Shown here: positions 26,831 through 36,521 of the stretch, piece after piece
Numbering within the stretch: the stretch's first letter is position 1
Layout: every line of letters begins with the position of its first letter
From: Dictyobacter vulcani
Lineage (GTDB): Bacteria > Chloroflexota > Ktedonobacteria > Ktedonobacterales > Ktedonobacteraceae
Direction of reading: 5' to 3'
Length of the DNA stretch: 64,000 nucleotides
Assembly: GCF_008974265.1 (NCBI RefSeq)
Contig: NZ_BKZW01000006.1
Span: 1 to 64,000 of the forward strand
Notes under the pieces: model-generated
What the model saw: the letters and a program-made list of their open reading frames with translations, nothing else
The model's database searches: none
What the model was told of the DNA's origin: nothing
Translations under genes and position numbers: made by a program

Positions 26831-27189
26831 ATGCGCTTGTTCTTGCGTTGGCTACCATTTCGGGATGTGCTAGACGTCCAGTCTATTCGCTGGCTGGTTC
26901 TCTCACGCTTATGTGCCGACCTCTACTTTTATTCGTCTCCTTCTCGGCCTGGCAGGCACCATTGGTAGAATATCAGCTTAATCAGAACATTTCCGACCAA
27001 TCTCGTGCCACCACACTATCAGGACTTGGGCTGATCGGCTCCGTGATCAGTATCGCGCTCAATCCCTGCATTGGGGCGCTTGGTGATCGTGGCCTGACCT
27101 ACACCGGCTTCGGCCTCGGCCTCGCTTTACTACTCATCGGACTGCTCATCCCGCTCATCGTACCAGCAGTCAACCGTACAATCAAATAA
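26831..27189 (+). pseudogene. MFS transporter remnant with a large internal deletion
   Basis: A start with GGAG eight bases upstream encodes MRLFLRWLPFRDVLDVQSIRWL..., a typical cytosolic lead into helix 1. Within 45 codons the frame changes, and the rest (APLVEYQLNQNISDQSRATT, then LIGSVISIALNPCIGALGDR and a last hydrophobic helix) is the end of an MFS protein, helices 10-12. Roughly 250 residues are missing, so this is a true deletion derivative and not a single sequencing error. Confidence 0.7.
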
Positions 27190-27222
27190 GGACAAGCTAA
27201 AAGACCTGCAGGCTGGCACTAA

Positions 27223-27786
27223 TCAGCCATGCAAGTCTTCCTGGACAAGAGCAGGATTGTCAAGAATACATAACAGATTATGTGCGTCCGAGGGATAATC
27301 AATCAGGCGCATACCATTGCGTCTGGCAACATTGAGTGAGCGCGTATTTTCACGATGGACGACGCTGGTGATACGGGTGAGTTTAAGGGTCTTAAAACCA
27401 TACTCAATCAATTGCTGACAGGCCTCGTGAATAATCCCCTGGCCCCAATAGGAACGTGACAGCGCATAAAACAGCTCTATTTCAGGGGTGCTATGGGTGT
27501 GGTACTCAAGGAGATAAAACTGCAGGCCAGCCCAACCTATAAAGGTATTGCTTTCTTTGAGCACTACCGCCCACATCCCAAACCCCTGGAGACCAAACTC
27601 CCCGATGCGCTGTTCCAGTTTCTCGCGTGTCTCTTCCAGGGTACGGGGCCGCTTCTCTCCATTGGGTAACAGTGAGAATCCCTGGAACTGGTAGACATCT
27701 GGATGCTTATCAATCACATGCTTTGTTTGCAGGTCGTCTATATGCATTGGACGTAGTAGTAAGCGTGGCGTCTCAAGAATCGTCAT
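27223..27786 (-). CDS. GNAT-family N-acetyltransferase (RimJ/RimL-like)
   Basis: 187 residues from the ATG at 27786, with AAAGG about ten bases upstream; the frame continues 25 codons further without family similarity. LETPRLLLRPMHIDDL is the classical RimJ-type start. FIGWAGLQFYLLEYHT, IELFYALSRSYWGQGIIHEA (acetyl-CoA-binding motif A, with a QGII form) and VHRENTRSLNVARRNGM complete the fold. The substrate is not predictable. It lies downstream of the beta-lactamase-like gene but is separated from it by a strong hairpin. Confidence 0.9.
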   Translation of the reverse strand: MTILETPRLLLRPMHIDDLQTKHVIDKHPDVYQFQGFSLLPNGEKRPRTLEETREKLEQRIGEFGLQGFGMWAVVLKESNTFIGWAGLQFYLLEYHTHSTPEIELFYALSRSYWGQGIIHEACQQLIEYGFKTLKLTRITSVVHRENTRSLNVARRNGMRLIDYPSDAHNLLCILDNPALVQEDLHG

Positions 27787-27898
27787 GATGGGAAACCTTT
27801 CATCTTGCTCTTTCATCTTCAGAATCATCCGATGCTGGCCATCCTGGCCGCTGTACACCAATCTGGTCTGACCGTCAACAACGAAGAACCGGCCTGAT

Positions 27899-27943
27899 CG
27901 AAAACCAGAGGTATATATCCTGAATATATACCTCTGGTTTTCG
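27899..27943 (-). terminator. 20-bp perfect hairpin after the serine hydrolase gene
   Basis: Positions 27899-27918 and 27924-27943 are perfectly complementary around a 5-nt loop. The stem ends CTGGTTTTCG on either strand, giving a short T run inside the stem. It lies about 27 bases past the stop at 27970 and isolates the GNAT gene. Confidence 0.7.
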
Positions 27944-27969
27944 AACTTGAGCCCGATCTATTGCACACC

Positions 27970-29220
27970 TTAATCAGCGATTGCTTGATAGGTCATAGCC
28001 AGAAAATCTTCGCCAACCTGGGTGTAGAATGGGTTTACGCCCACGAATTGCGGCAGGAGGGTTGCCACCAACTGCTCTTGCGGGTCTGCTATCCAGGTCG
28101 TGCCAAACGCGCCCGGCCAGAAAAAGGACCCGACGCCTGGACCTAAGCCGATCCGCCTGTTCCTGACTGCGACCCCATAACCAAATCCCCAGTTGGTCCA
28201 CATGTTGGATCGATCCGCGTCACAGCGATCAAAATTACCAAAGGGATGGGTGTGTTGCTCAGGCGTTAGATAATCAGTCGTCATGGCCTCCACGGTCTTA
28301 CGTGAGAGTATACGCACACCATCCAGTTCTCCCTGATTGAGCAACATACGCCCGAAGCGCTGAAAATCGTCGATGGTGGAGACGAGACCACTTGCTGCGG
28401 ATTGGAAGATTGGCGGCTCGGCCCAATTCGTGCTACTCGCATGATCTCGTACAGTGAGCCCTCCATCAGGTCCAGGTGCATAGAGAGTCGCCAGACGATT
28501 ACGCTTTTCTGGGGCTACTGAAAAGCTCGTATCGACCATCCCAAGAGGATTGAAGAGGCACTCGAACAAAAACGTTTCCAGCGACTTGCCTGCAATCCGG
28601 CTAATCAGTATTCCTAGAATCTCAGAGGACACCTGGTACATCCAACGCTCACCAGGTTCATAGACCAAAGGAAATTCGCCAATACGAGCCAGCCATTCAT
28701 CGTACCCCAGGTGCTCAAGGTTCGGGATCTGGAGCGCATCTGCGACCGGTCCAGCCGTCAGAGCAAAAATGCGAGGTCGCAGACTGGAATTCCCCCATCC
28801 GATGCCGATACAATATGTCAACAGATCGTGCAGGGTAATTGAGCGTGGTGAGGGATAAACGTCATCAGGTGAGCCACCGGGGTCGCGCATCACCATCTGC
28901 TTAGCTAGTTCTGGCAGCCAGGCATCTAATGGATCATAGAGACGAATCTTGCCTTCTTCAACCAGTGTCAAGGCGGCGGCCGCCACAATTGGTTTGGTCA
29001 TGGAAGCGATCCGAAAGATCGTATCGCGCTTCATCGGAATCTCCGCCTCTTTATCTTGCCAACCGGCGGTCTCGATATGGGCCTCCTCACCGTGTCGGTG
29101 AATAAGCGCTACTATTCCAGCTAGCTCGCCACGCTCTACAAAGCCCTGCAAAACCTTGCTCAGGCGACCCAGACGTTCCTGGGAAAACCCGCCACGCTCA
29201 ATAGTGTCCATTTTATTCAT
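27970..29220 (-). CDS. Class C beta-lactamase-like serine hydrolase
   Basis: About 416 residues of the beta-lactamase/transpeptidase-like fold (esterase EstB, D-aminopeptidase group). The SxxK motif is SMTKP, with serine nucleophile and lysine base; the second motif is YQVSSE, a Y-x-S variant of YxN. C-terminal GVGSFFWPGAFGTTWIADP corresponds to the KTG-like strand. There is no signal peptide, so it is probably cytoplasmic and more likely an esterase than a resistance enzyme. The ATG at 29220 has AAGAGG close upstream; six further in-frame codons precede it. Confidence 0.88.
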   Translation of the reverse strand: MNKMDTIERGGFSQERLGRLSKVLQGFVERGELAGIVALIHRHGEEAHIETAGWQDKEAEIPMKRDTIFRIASMTKPIVAAAALTLVEEGKIRLYDPLDAWLPELAKQMVMRDPGGSPDDVYPSPRSITLHDLLTYCIGIGWGNSSLRPRIFALTAGPVADALQIPNLEHLGYDEWLARIGEFPLVYEPGERWMYQVSSEILGILISRIAGKSLETFLFECLFNPLGMVDTSFSVAPEKRNRLATLYAPGPDGGLTVRDHASSTNWAEPPIFQSAASGLVSTIDDFQRFGRMLLNQGELDGVRILSRKTVEAMTTDYLTPEQHTHPFGNFDRCDADRSNMWTNWGFGYGVAVRNRRIGLGPGVGSFFWPGAFGTTWIADPQEQLVATLLPQFVGVNPFYTQVGEDFLAMTYQAIAD

Positions 29221-29251
29221 GAAACCTCTTGCTATCACATAATCCTATTTC

Positions 29252-29287
29252 AAAAAAAGAGAGGCGTAATGTACTCCACCTCTCTCT
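29252..29287 (-). terminator. Intrinsic terminator of the glucosaminidase-like fragment
   Basis: On the minus strand AGAGAGAGG pairs with CCTCTCT around a 13-nt loop and is followed by a run of seven T. It sits between the glucosaminidase-like fragment and the serine hydrolase gene. Confidence 0.85.
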
Positions 29288-29359
29288 CATGCCAGGAGAG
29301 TATAACATAGGAATAGCGACAACTGTATGTCACCATTAAGGCCAGAGTTACTGTGTGCT

Positions 29360-29902
29360 TCAATCAGCAAGCACTTGTCCCGAACGCCACCTATCCATCA
29401 CCTGTTTTACGAATACTACATAGGCTTGCTGCTTAGCCGACGTGTTTGCAAGTGGGCCTGCAAAAGTCGGCACAATCGTGTCTACAGTTGTTTTATGTAG
29501 CGTATAGATATAATATTCAAATATGATATACAGGTCTCTAATACCTGCCTCCCAATTGTTATAAGCTGCATAATGATTAACACAATGTACACCCTGATAG
29601 CAGCCGAGCGGTGCCAATGAATGGGTTTGATTGGCGTGAGTCGTTTTACCTAACTCTGAATCATGCATCGCAATTGCCAGAATAAACGTGGAATCGATGT
29701 TATGGTCTTTACCTAAACTATAAAAAAGTTGCCCTTTACCCACTAATGGCGAATGATAGGCTTTGAGGATGCTATCAATCTGCTGGGCATTGAGCGTCGG
29801 TTGCCTGAATACAGTGTAGGGATTATTTGAGTCTACCGGACTTGGATTTTCCTTATTTTGTGGACTGGTAACTGTTGATCGCTGTTGAGCCGGTGTTGGT
29901 AA
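29360..29902 (-). pseudogene. Glucosaminidase-like domain, fragment without a start
   Basis: The open frame of 180 residues reads a Pro/Ser/Asn linker, then FRQPTLNAQQIDSILKAYHS and KGQLFYSLGKDHNIDSTFIL, the start of a glucosaminidase/lysozyme-like module. The catalytic-type glutamate occurs in AIAMHDSELG, where many homologues have HES. It ends AYVVFVKQVMDRWRSGQVL. This architecture normally follows a signal peptide and glycan-binding domains in secreted cell-wall enzymes. Only a GTG at 29743 inside the domain could serve as a start. The piece continues directly from the CBM fragment in another frame, so both are parts of one broken gene. Confidence 0.7.
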
Positions 29903-30494
29903 TCACGATATCACCATTAAAACCACCACCCCACTGATTCGTTACGCTGTAGACAACTTTACAGCTTCCACCAGCAACAGGTGTACTGGTTGGTGTCGGC
30001 GTTGGCGGGGTCGGTGTTGGTGGTGTCGGCGTCGGCGTCGCGCTACTGCCAGAGTAGGTCAGGACAACCTGGGCAATCTGGGGATCCCAGGCATTGGTGG
30101 CGTCGGTCGGAAAGATGACTTTAACGTAGTTTGTTCCTGTCGGGACGTTCACGGTATATTGGATATGCGTCCAGTTTCCTCCCAGATTATTCTTCTGCGG
30201 ACTTGCCTGCGTGTAGGTGCTGTTGTCAGCTGAAGTATAAAACTGGAAATCGCTGACCGTCTGCGTGGGCCAGTAGTAACTATCCGCCATGAATTGGGTC
30301 ATGCCCGCTTGTTTCCACACTGCCCATTCAGCCGAGGTCGCGGTACGCGTCAGGCGCGAGGCATCATTGTTGAAGTTGGCAGTATTGGTATTATCAAAGG
30401 TCAGGTTGCTGGAATGAGCAAAGATTTTACTATAGTCGTTCAAAGGATCTGTAACAGTTGATCCACCACCACCACCGCCGCCACCATTGTTCAA
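29853..30494 (-). pseudogene. Secreted glycan-binding protein fragment: beta-sandwich CBM, Pro-Thr linker, truncated CBM2
   Basis: After a poly-glycine stretch comes a discoidin-like beta-sandwich (about residues 15-150; SKIFAHSSNLTFDN, then WTHIQYTVNVPTGTNYVKV and QIAQVVLTYSG). A TPTPTPP linker follows, then the first 35 residues of a family-2 cellulose-binding module (CKVVYSVTNQWGGGFNGDIV). The module is cut short. The upstream frame is open only to 30533 and has no signal peptide or credible start, so the 5' end is also lost. The linker composition and module order are those of secreted Ktedonobacterial glycan-active proteins. Confidence 0.72.
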
Positions 30495-30592
30495 TGTTGC
30501 CAGGTGGGATTTAAAGCCCTGGCCAGGCTTTGATCAACTTGATGTGGATAATGGCATATTTTTCTAGAGGACTTGAAAACAACCCCTTGCGC

Positions 30593-31170
30593 TTATCCAG
30601 GAAGCTGGACGTCGATTAAGGCCACCGCCACCTGGGCCACATAGACTACCGGATTAGTAGGGCCGAACATACGCGATTGCAGATGAGCGCCGTCCATAAG
30701 TAGCATGAGTTGATCTGCCAGTATCTCTGGATATTGTGCGCCTGCCTGTGCCGCCAGCGCCTGGAAACGGGCTCGAACCGCTTGCTTATGCTCCAGTGCC
30801 AGATGATGCCCTGGGTGTGTTTCCTCGGGAAACTCAGTGGCCGCATGCAGGAACGGGCAACCATGACACATCGGATTGGAAACCATCTTCTCTAGCGCTG
30901 CAAAGACCACCACCAATTGGCCTCGTGGGTCGTCTGGATAAGAGCTGACATCCTGCTCAAATCATTCTCAGAATGATTCATTCGAGCGCTCTAAGTACGC
31001 CACAATTAAGGCATTTTCCTCGAAAAATGCCGATAGAGACTCATTTTCGCAACCCCAGAGCTCTCGATGATAGTATCAACACCTATGGCGCGATAACCCT
31101 CGCGGAAAAACAGATCCGCAGCGGTATCCAGAATCTGCTGCCGTGCGGAACGAGTCGAACCAGTTTTCAT
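30593..31170 (-). pseudogene. TetR-family repressor with a frameshift and two in-frame TGA codons
   Basis: From the ATG at 31170 (GGAAAGG upstream) the N-terminal TetR domain is complete: ARQQILDTAADLFFREGYRA, then GVAKMSLYRHFSRK. A missing A near 31022 breaks the frame. In the restored frame NALIVAYLERSNESF is followed by TGA-Glu-TGA where related proteins have tryptophans, then FEQDVSSYPDDPRGQ and the normal C-terminus (MVSNPMCHGCPFLHAATEF). The TGA pair falls inside a perfect palindrome (30960-30978). Several independent lesions make real inactivation more likely here than in the single-shift genes. Confidence 0.75.
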
Positions 31171-31189
31171 GACCTTTCCTTCGTCCCTC

Positions 31190-31251
31190 TTGACATGATA
31201 GAGACAGTTCTGTATACTTACCAACAAATAAGAGACAGAACTGTCTCTATC
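31190..31251 (+). promoter_or_regulatory. Sigma-70-type promoter covered by a long inverted repeat (TetR operator)
   Basis: TTGACA (31190-31195), 17-bp spacer, TATACT (31213-31218) reads toward the oxidoreductase gene. The 17-bp sequence GATAGAGACAGTTCTGT (31197-31213) is repeated in perfect inverted form at 31235-31251, and each arm contains the smaller palindrome ACAGTTCTGT. Such paired dyads between a TetR gene and a divergent oxidoreductase are classical operators. Confidence 0.75.
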
Positions 31252-31428
31252 ATGTTCTATAAGACACCTAAAAGCAAGCGTCCAGAGTAAACGCCGTTTT
31301 GCCTATTCACTATCAGTACGGTGGGCAGAGTAACGTCGTTGATACTAACCAGCGAGGATCAGGAAGATTTTTCTCTTCTTGATCGTGAAATACATTCAGA
31401 GTTGTTTCGAGAGAAAGGCAGAAGAGCA

Positions 31429-32108
31429 ATGAAATTTGGAGTAATTGGAACAGGAATTGTAGGAAGAACCCTGGCGGCCAAACTGGCCGAATTGAACCAT
31501 GAGGTAATGGTTGGCACACGTGATGTTGCTACTACCCTGGCCCGCACTGAGCTAGATGGGTATGGCAATCCATCTTTCAGTACCTGGCAGCAGCAGCATA
31601 CACAAATCCAACTGGGCACGTTCGCACAGGCGGCAGCGTTTGGCGAAATCGTGCTCAACGCTACCTCTGGTGGCTCCTCGCTGGAGGCACTCAAGCTGGC
31701 GGGTAACGCTGCATTCAACGGCAAGATTCTAATTGATGTCGCCAACCCGCTGGATTTCTCTCGCGGCCTTCCCCTTCGCTCTCAGTAGTAAATACCGACT
31801 CGCTGGGAGAACAAATCCAACGGACCTTCCCACAGGCGAAAGTCATCAAAACACTCAATACCATGAATACGCTGGTTATGGTAGACCCACGCCAGGTAGC
31901 GGACGGCGATCATCACGTCTTCGTGTGTGGTAACGATACACAGGCCAAAGCGCAGGTTAACGAACTACTCACCAGTTTTGGTTGGAAAAATATCCTGGAT
32001 ATGGGAGATATCACCGCTGCTCGTGGCACCGAAATGCTCCTGCCAGTCTGGCTGCGGCTCTGGGGAACGCTACAGACCCCCATGTTCAATTTTAAAATTG
32101 TCCAATAG
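31429..32108 (+). pseudogene. F420/NADP-type oxidoreductase (NAD(P)-binding), frameshifted
   Basis: A Rossmann protein of about 226 residues. MKFGVIGTGIVGRTLAAKLA is the dinucleotide-binding start and MVGTRDV follows the second strand. After ILIDVANPLDFSRGLPLRS the frame is lost; one added base near 31785 restores VVNTDSLGEQIQRTFPQA and the remainder (NTLVMVDPRQVADGDHHVFV, GWKNILDMGDITAARGTEML). This is the family of F420-dependent NADP reductases and related NADPH oxidoreductases. The divergent TetR gene and the operator suggest inducible expression. Confidence 0.82.
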
Positions 32109-32319
32109 AATTCTGCAGGTGGGTGCCGGGCTTGTTATCCATTCCCAGCACCCCGCCCTCGCAAGAATTCTGTGCTGGTTGAATAGCTGAGCAGAACACG
32201 TGCATAAAGCATGCTATCCTCAGCAAATAGATCGAGATCTTTGATCACTATTTACTACACAAAAACAGTAATCTCTATAATTACTGCAAAACCACATAAT
32301 ATAAAAGGATATAAATATC

Positions 32320-33186
32320 ATGGCAATGTCCATTCTCGTGATTGGTGCCACTGGCACCATCGGCAAAGAAGTTATCAAGCAATTAACTACCCTCGGGATT
32401 CCCGTCCGAGCGCTCGTCCATTCTCCAGAAAAGGCTGCGTCCATTGCAGGCCCTGGAGTTGAGGCCGTCATCGGGGATTTAGGAAAACCAGAGACCATCG
32501 AAGCTGCGATGCACGGAATCACAAAAGTCTTTTTGAACTCGCCGAGTGATCTTCAGAAGGTTGCATGGGAAAGCAATGTTATCCAAAGCGCCAAACGAGC
32601 AGGGATAACCCACATCGTGAAGATCTCAGCGCTGGGTGTGAGTCCCGATTCGCCTCTCGGCATTGCTCGGCAGCATGCGCAGATCCAGCAGGAATTAAGC
32701 GAATCTGGCATCGCCTACACGGTTCTGCAACCGCACTCATTCATGCAAAACTTGCTGGCGAATGCATCAACCATTGTTCCCAATGCGGTTTTCTACGCTC
32801 CCATGCGTGATGGCAAGATTGGAATAGTTGATGCGCGTGATATTGCTGCGGTTGCAGTGGCCGCGCTAACGGAAAGCGGACACGAAAACCAGATCTATGT
32901 CATTACCGGCCCTGAGGCACTCTCCTACAGTGACCTTGCAGAGAAGTTCTCTAAGGTTCTCGGAAAACCCGTAACCTATGTCAATGTACCACCTGAAGCC
33001 GCTCGCCAGGCGATGGTAGCATCCGGTATGCCGGAATGGCTTGCCGATGATTTGCTTGGCCTCATGGGAGTATTCGCTGCTGGTCAGGCCGCAATCGTGA
33101 CAAACACGGTAGCAGAAGTAACCCACAAACAGCCGATTTCTTTTGAGCAGTTCGTGATAGATTACCAGGCAAGGTTCCGCGCATAA
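32320..33186 (+). CDS. NmrA-like NAD(P)-binding protein (atypical SDR)
   Basis: A 288-residue Rossmann protein. SILVIGATGTIGKEVIKQL gives the GxxGxxG motif, with VRALVHSPEKA after strand 2, ISALGVSPDSPLGIARQHAQ in the catalytic region, and YTVLQPHSFMQNLL typical of NmrA/HSCARG and quinone-reductase (QOR2/YtfG) proteins. The canonical YxxxK pair is absent, so it may sense NADP(H) or reduce quinones. AAAAGGA lies about ten bases upstream of the ATG. It follows the F420/NADP oxidoreductase in the same direction after about 210 bp. Confidence 0.88.
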   Translation: MAMSILVIGATGTIGKEVIKQLTTLGIPVRALVHSPEKAASIAGPGVEAVIGDLGKPETIEAAMHGITKVFLNSPSDLQKVAWESNVIQSAKRAGITHIVKISALGVSPDSPLGIARQHAQIQQELSESGIAYTVLQPHSFMQNLLANASTIVPNAVFYAPMRDGKIGIVDARDIAAVAVAALTESGHENQIYVITGPEALSYSDLAEKFSKVLGKPVTYVNVPPEAARQAMVASGMPEWLADDLLGLMGVFAAGQAAIVTNTVAEVTHKQPISFEQFVIDYQARFRA

Positions 33187-33380
33187 TCTCCTGGCGTCCC
33201 GGGCAACCAGGTCTTAGCGTAGATTCTCCACAATATGGATACCACTGGTGATTCCATATTGGCATTGCTCACATTAGAGAACTGCGCCAGATTCTGGCTG
33301 CCATCACCTGATAGGGGTTGCCGTACTGCCCACAACTGTAAAATTAGCAAACGTAGCCAGATAAGGGGCAAAGTCATTTT

Positions 33381-33830
33381 TTAGCTGGCAGATAACCCGA
33401 GTTCTTGGAGATGTTCTTGATAATGCTCAATCACTGATTTCGTGCGCTCGTACAGGTATTCACCTGGTTGAAAGTGCTTTTCGTCCACCGTTCTGAGCAA
33501 CGCGAGATTACGCTGATATACCTGGCGAAAGATCCCACAGATCGTATCCAGCGATTGATCGCCAGCCATCGTGATAATGGTAGCGTTGACCGCATCATTC
33601 ATCACCTCCTGGCGCTCAGGGCTAACCTCCTCAAGAGGTGCCATGCCAGCAAGAATATGAGGAATACGCACGCTGGCCATCACCTCCCAACCTGCCAGAT
33701 GTGCCATAACCTCACGTAACCCCCACGTTTCTCCATTGCTGGTAACACCACATTGTGCTGCTTCAGTAACAGTTGCGATGAGGTGTTCAGATGCATTTGC
33801 GAATTCCTGTAGAAGTTGATCTCTGGCCAT
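33381..33830 (-). CDS. DinB-family protein
   Basis: About 149 residues from the ATG at 33830, with AGGAGG five bases upstream; five more in-frame codons precede it. The four-helix bundle is visible: RDQLLQEFANASEHLIATV, WGLREVMAHLAGWEVMAS with a possible metal-binding His, MNDAVNATII and KSVIEHYQEHLQELGL. Members of this fold include thiol-dependent transferases and ClbS-like protective proteins; the specific activity here is unknown. It is convergent with the NmrA gene. Confidence 0.8.
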   Translation of the reverse strand: MARDQLLQEFANASEHLIATVTEAAQCGVTSNGETWGLREVMAHLAGWEVMASVRIPHILAGMAPLEEVSPERQEVMNDAVNATIITMAGDQSLDTICGIFRQVYQRNLALLRTVDEKHFQPGEYLYERTKSVIEHYQEHLQELGLSAS

Positions 33831-33888
33831 AGTTTCCTCCTCCATAGGCTTCGGTTCAGACTAATACACTTTTTCGGGATTGCGCTAC

Positions 33889-35483
33889 CTAAACAATCTC
33901 AAACACATAGCCTTCATTGCCTGGTAAAACAAAATCAGCAAGTTCGATTGAACCAGTATGATTCAGGTGAGTTGAAAACACAACCACCCCTTCCTTAAAA
34001 GGTAGTGACAGTGATTGCTCTTGATCTGAGAAATTCAGTACTATAAGATAGCGCTTCCCTTCATGCTCACGTACATATCCAAAACATTCTTTTGAATTTA
34101 ATTCGATAGATTCATATGTTCCAATGTTAAGTGCAGGAATACTACGACGCAAGGAAAGCAAGGTACGCACAGCCAGCAAATGTGAGTGTTCTTCCTTTTG
34201 CTCAACTTCAACATTACACTGCTGATAATCTTCAGCTAATGGAAGCCACGGGACAACTCCAGGAGCACAAAAACCTGCTGAATCTTCGTTATTCCACTGC
34301 ATCGGCGAACGTTGTGGGTCACGGCTATGTAAAGGATTATCTTTTCCCTGAGGATCATGCATCATTTCCAGCGGAACATGTACATCTTGCATACCTAACT
34401 CGTCACCGTAATAACAAGTGGGCGTACCACGGAGAGTCAGCAGAAGTAGTTGCGCCACTCGCGATTGCTTTCTCCCGATACGCGTGGCAATACGTGAGCG
34501 ATCATGATTTCCTAGCACCCAGTTTGGCCATGCCCCTTCTGGTAATGCATTTTCATATCCATCAACACACGCACGAATGGTCTGCGCATTCCAGGATGAA
34601 AGCTCTATAAATTGGAAATTGAAGGGAGATGTACTTCATCGAGTGTTTCTCCATAGTAGTTCATCAATAGAGGCACTGGAAGATAAATTTCGCCAATAAA
34701 TACGCGCTCACCATACGTATCAATGAGCGATCGCATTTCTCTAATGATCTCATGCACTTCTGGTTGATTTTCAGTGTATATTCCTTCTTGTCTGGCGTAA
34801 GGGGGATCTCCGGGCTTCCATTCAGGTCGATTTGGATTATCCCTGAATTGCCCATCTTTCATCATCATCCAGATCACATCTACACGAAAACCATCCACAC
34901 CACGCTCAAGCCAGAAACGCATCACATCATACATCGCCTGCCGCACACGAGGATTCCGCCAGTTCAGGTCAGGCTGCTTGACGTCAAACATATGCAGATA
35001 GTATTGTCCAGAAGCATTATCGAATTCCCAGGCAGAGCCACCAAAAAAACTTGTCCAGTTATTCGGTGGTCCACCATCCTCAGCAGGATCTTTCCAGATA
35101 TACCAATCTCGCTTTTCGTTTTCACGGCTGGCTCGCGATTCGACAAACCAGGCATGCTCATCGGATGTATGATTGGGCACAAAATCTAAAATCATCTTCA
35201 TGTTACGCTTGTGCGTTTCGCGTAACAATACCTCAAAATCTTGTAAGGTTCCAAACAAAGGATCAATATTAGTATAATCAGCTATATCATAGCCAAAGTC
35301 GGCCATTGGCGATGGATAGATTGGGGATAGCCAGATGGCATCAACGCCCAACCATTGGAGATAGTCGAGCCGCTGGTGAATACCCGCCAGATCGCCAATT
35401 CCATCCCCATTGCTATCCATGAAACTACGAGGATATATCTGGTATACAACCCCTGACTGCCACCATGAATATGCATTTATCAT
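33889..35483 (-). pseudogene. GH13 alpha-glucosidase (oligo-1,6-glucosidase type), frameshifted
   Basis: An enzyme of about 530 residues. The first frame has WWQSGVVYQIYPRSFMDSNG, WLSPIYPSPMADFGYDIADY, DFVPNHTSDEHAWF and GVDGFRVDVIWMM with the catalytic aspartate, then FIGEIYLP with the acid/base glutamate. A missing T near 34610 ends that frame; the restored sequence continues FNFQFIELSSWNAQTIRACV to VLGNHDRSR with the third catalytic aspartate, and a C-terminal beta domain ending GYVFEIV. It would hydrolyse terminal alpha-glucosides in the cytoplasm. AGAGGAA precedes the ATG at 35483. The adjacent sugar ABC operon fits a saccharide-use role. Confidence 0.88.
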
Positions 35484-35633
35484 TGAAGGTTCCTCTTATC
35501 ATGTATAATTTTTGCATTGTAATCATGCACATAGCGTATTAAATAATCTGAAATTCAACATATATGTATAGCGTGATACAATGCATTGGTACGTCGCTTC
35601 CATGCATAATGTCCTGGATCGAAGCGTGACATA

Positions 35634-36521
35634 TTATCGATGTGCTTCTATCCATTTTACAATATCATCATCTAGCGCGGAGCGATCATCTTCGAACTCG
35701 GTATCATGGTACCAGTTTGGATAGGTTTTCCATTCTTTATCCGCACTTTTTAAAGCTTCATAGAACTTTCTGGTCGCTGCCGGGACAACTACTTTGTCGC
35801 CTTCAGCTTGCACGACTAGCGCAGGAATGCTCACTTGCCTGGCTTTCTTAATGGTAGCTAACCGCATGCGTAGAATTTGCACGAGAAATGTAGCACTGAG
35901 ATCCCTCACCCAGTATGGATCTTCATCCAACATATGCGCTGCATCTTTGTTCATCGTCATCCCCTCATGCCCGCCACCAACACGCCATAAGCGTCGGGAT
36001 TTGAACAATCCTCCCACTAAAATAGAAAATGTTGTTTTCAAAGGTAGCCGACTGGTATCCTGGATCCAGGGATTCAAAAAGATGACGCCACGCAGGAGTG
36101 ATCCATAGTCCGCAGTAACATGGGTTGCAAAAATACCTCCCATACTGTGACCTAGTAGATAGACATGTGCGTCTGGATGGCGCTTCTGTATTTCATCTAT
36201 AATCTGAGCAATGTCACGCACATATTGTTGATAAATGTCAATATGCCCTGGATCTCCATGGGAATTTCCAAACCCCCGATGATCCACCGTGTAAACGTTG
36301 AGGCCTCGCAAAAATAATTCATTGGCCATATCCACATACCATCCACCATGCCCTCCTAAGCCATGCAGGATTAAGAGCACATCCCCACTTTCGCGTCTCC
36401 ATGAGCGTAAAAAAAGCTTACAGTCGTCTGGAAGAGTAACATATTCTTCTTGATATGTTCCTTGCTCGCTTTTACTGATATCGCCCCATACACCGGGATT
36501 TTCCGTATTATAACGCTTCAT
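35634..36521 (-). CDS. Alpha/beta hydrolase, monoacylglycerol-lipase type
   Basis: About 295 residues from the ATG at 36521, chosen because AAAGGGG lies nine bases upstream; 27 further in-frame codons lack one. LLILHGLGGHGGWY gives the oxyanion region, HRGFGNSHGD the loop before strand 5, LLGHSMGG the nucleophile serine, VVQAEGDKVV the acid and NWYHDTEFEDD the histidine. Order and length match Hydrolase_4 lysophospholipase/monoacylglycerol lipases. It is a single gene with no obvious functional link to its neighbours. Confidence 0.9.
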   Translation of the reverse strand: MKRYNTENPGVWGDISKSEQGTYQEEYVTLPDDCKLFLRSWRRESGDVLLILHGLGGHGGWYVDMANELFLRGLNVYTVDHRGFGNSHGDPGHIDIYQQYVRDIAQIIDEIQKRHPDAHVYLLGHSMGGIFATHVTADYGSLLRGVIFLNPWIQDTSRLPLKTTFSILVGGLFKSRRLWRVGGGHEGMTMNKDAAHMLDEDPYWVRDLSATFLVQILRMRLATIKKARQVSIPALVVQAEGDKVVVPAATRKFYEALKSADKEWKTYPNWYHDTEFEDDRSALDDDIVKWIEAHR

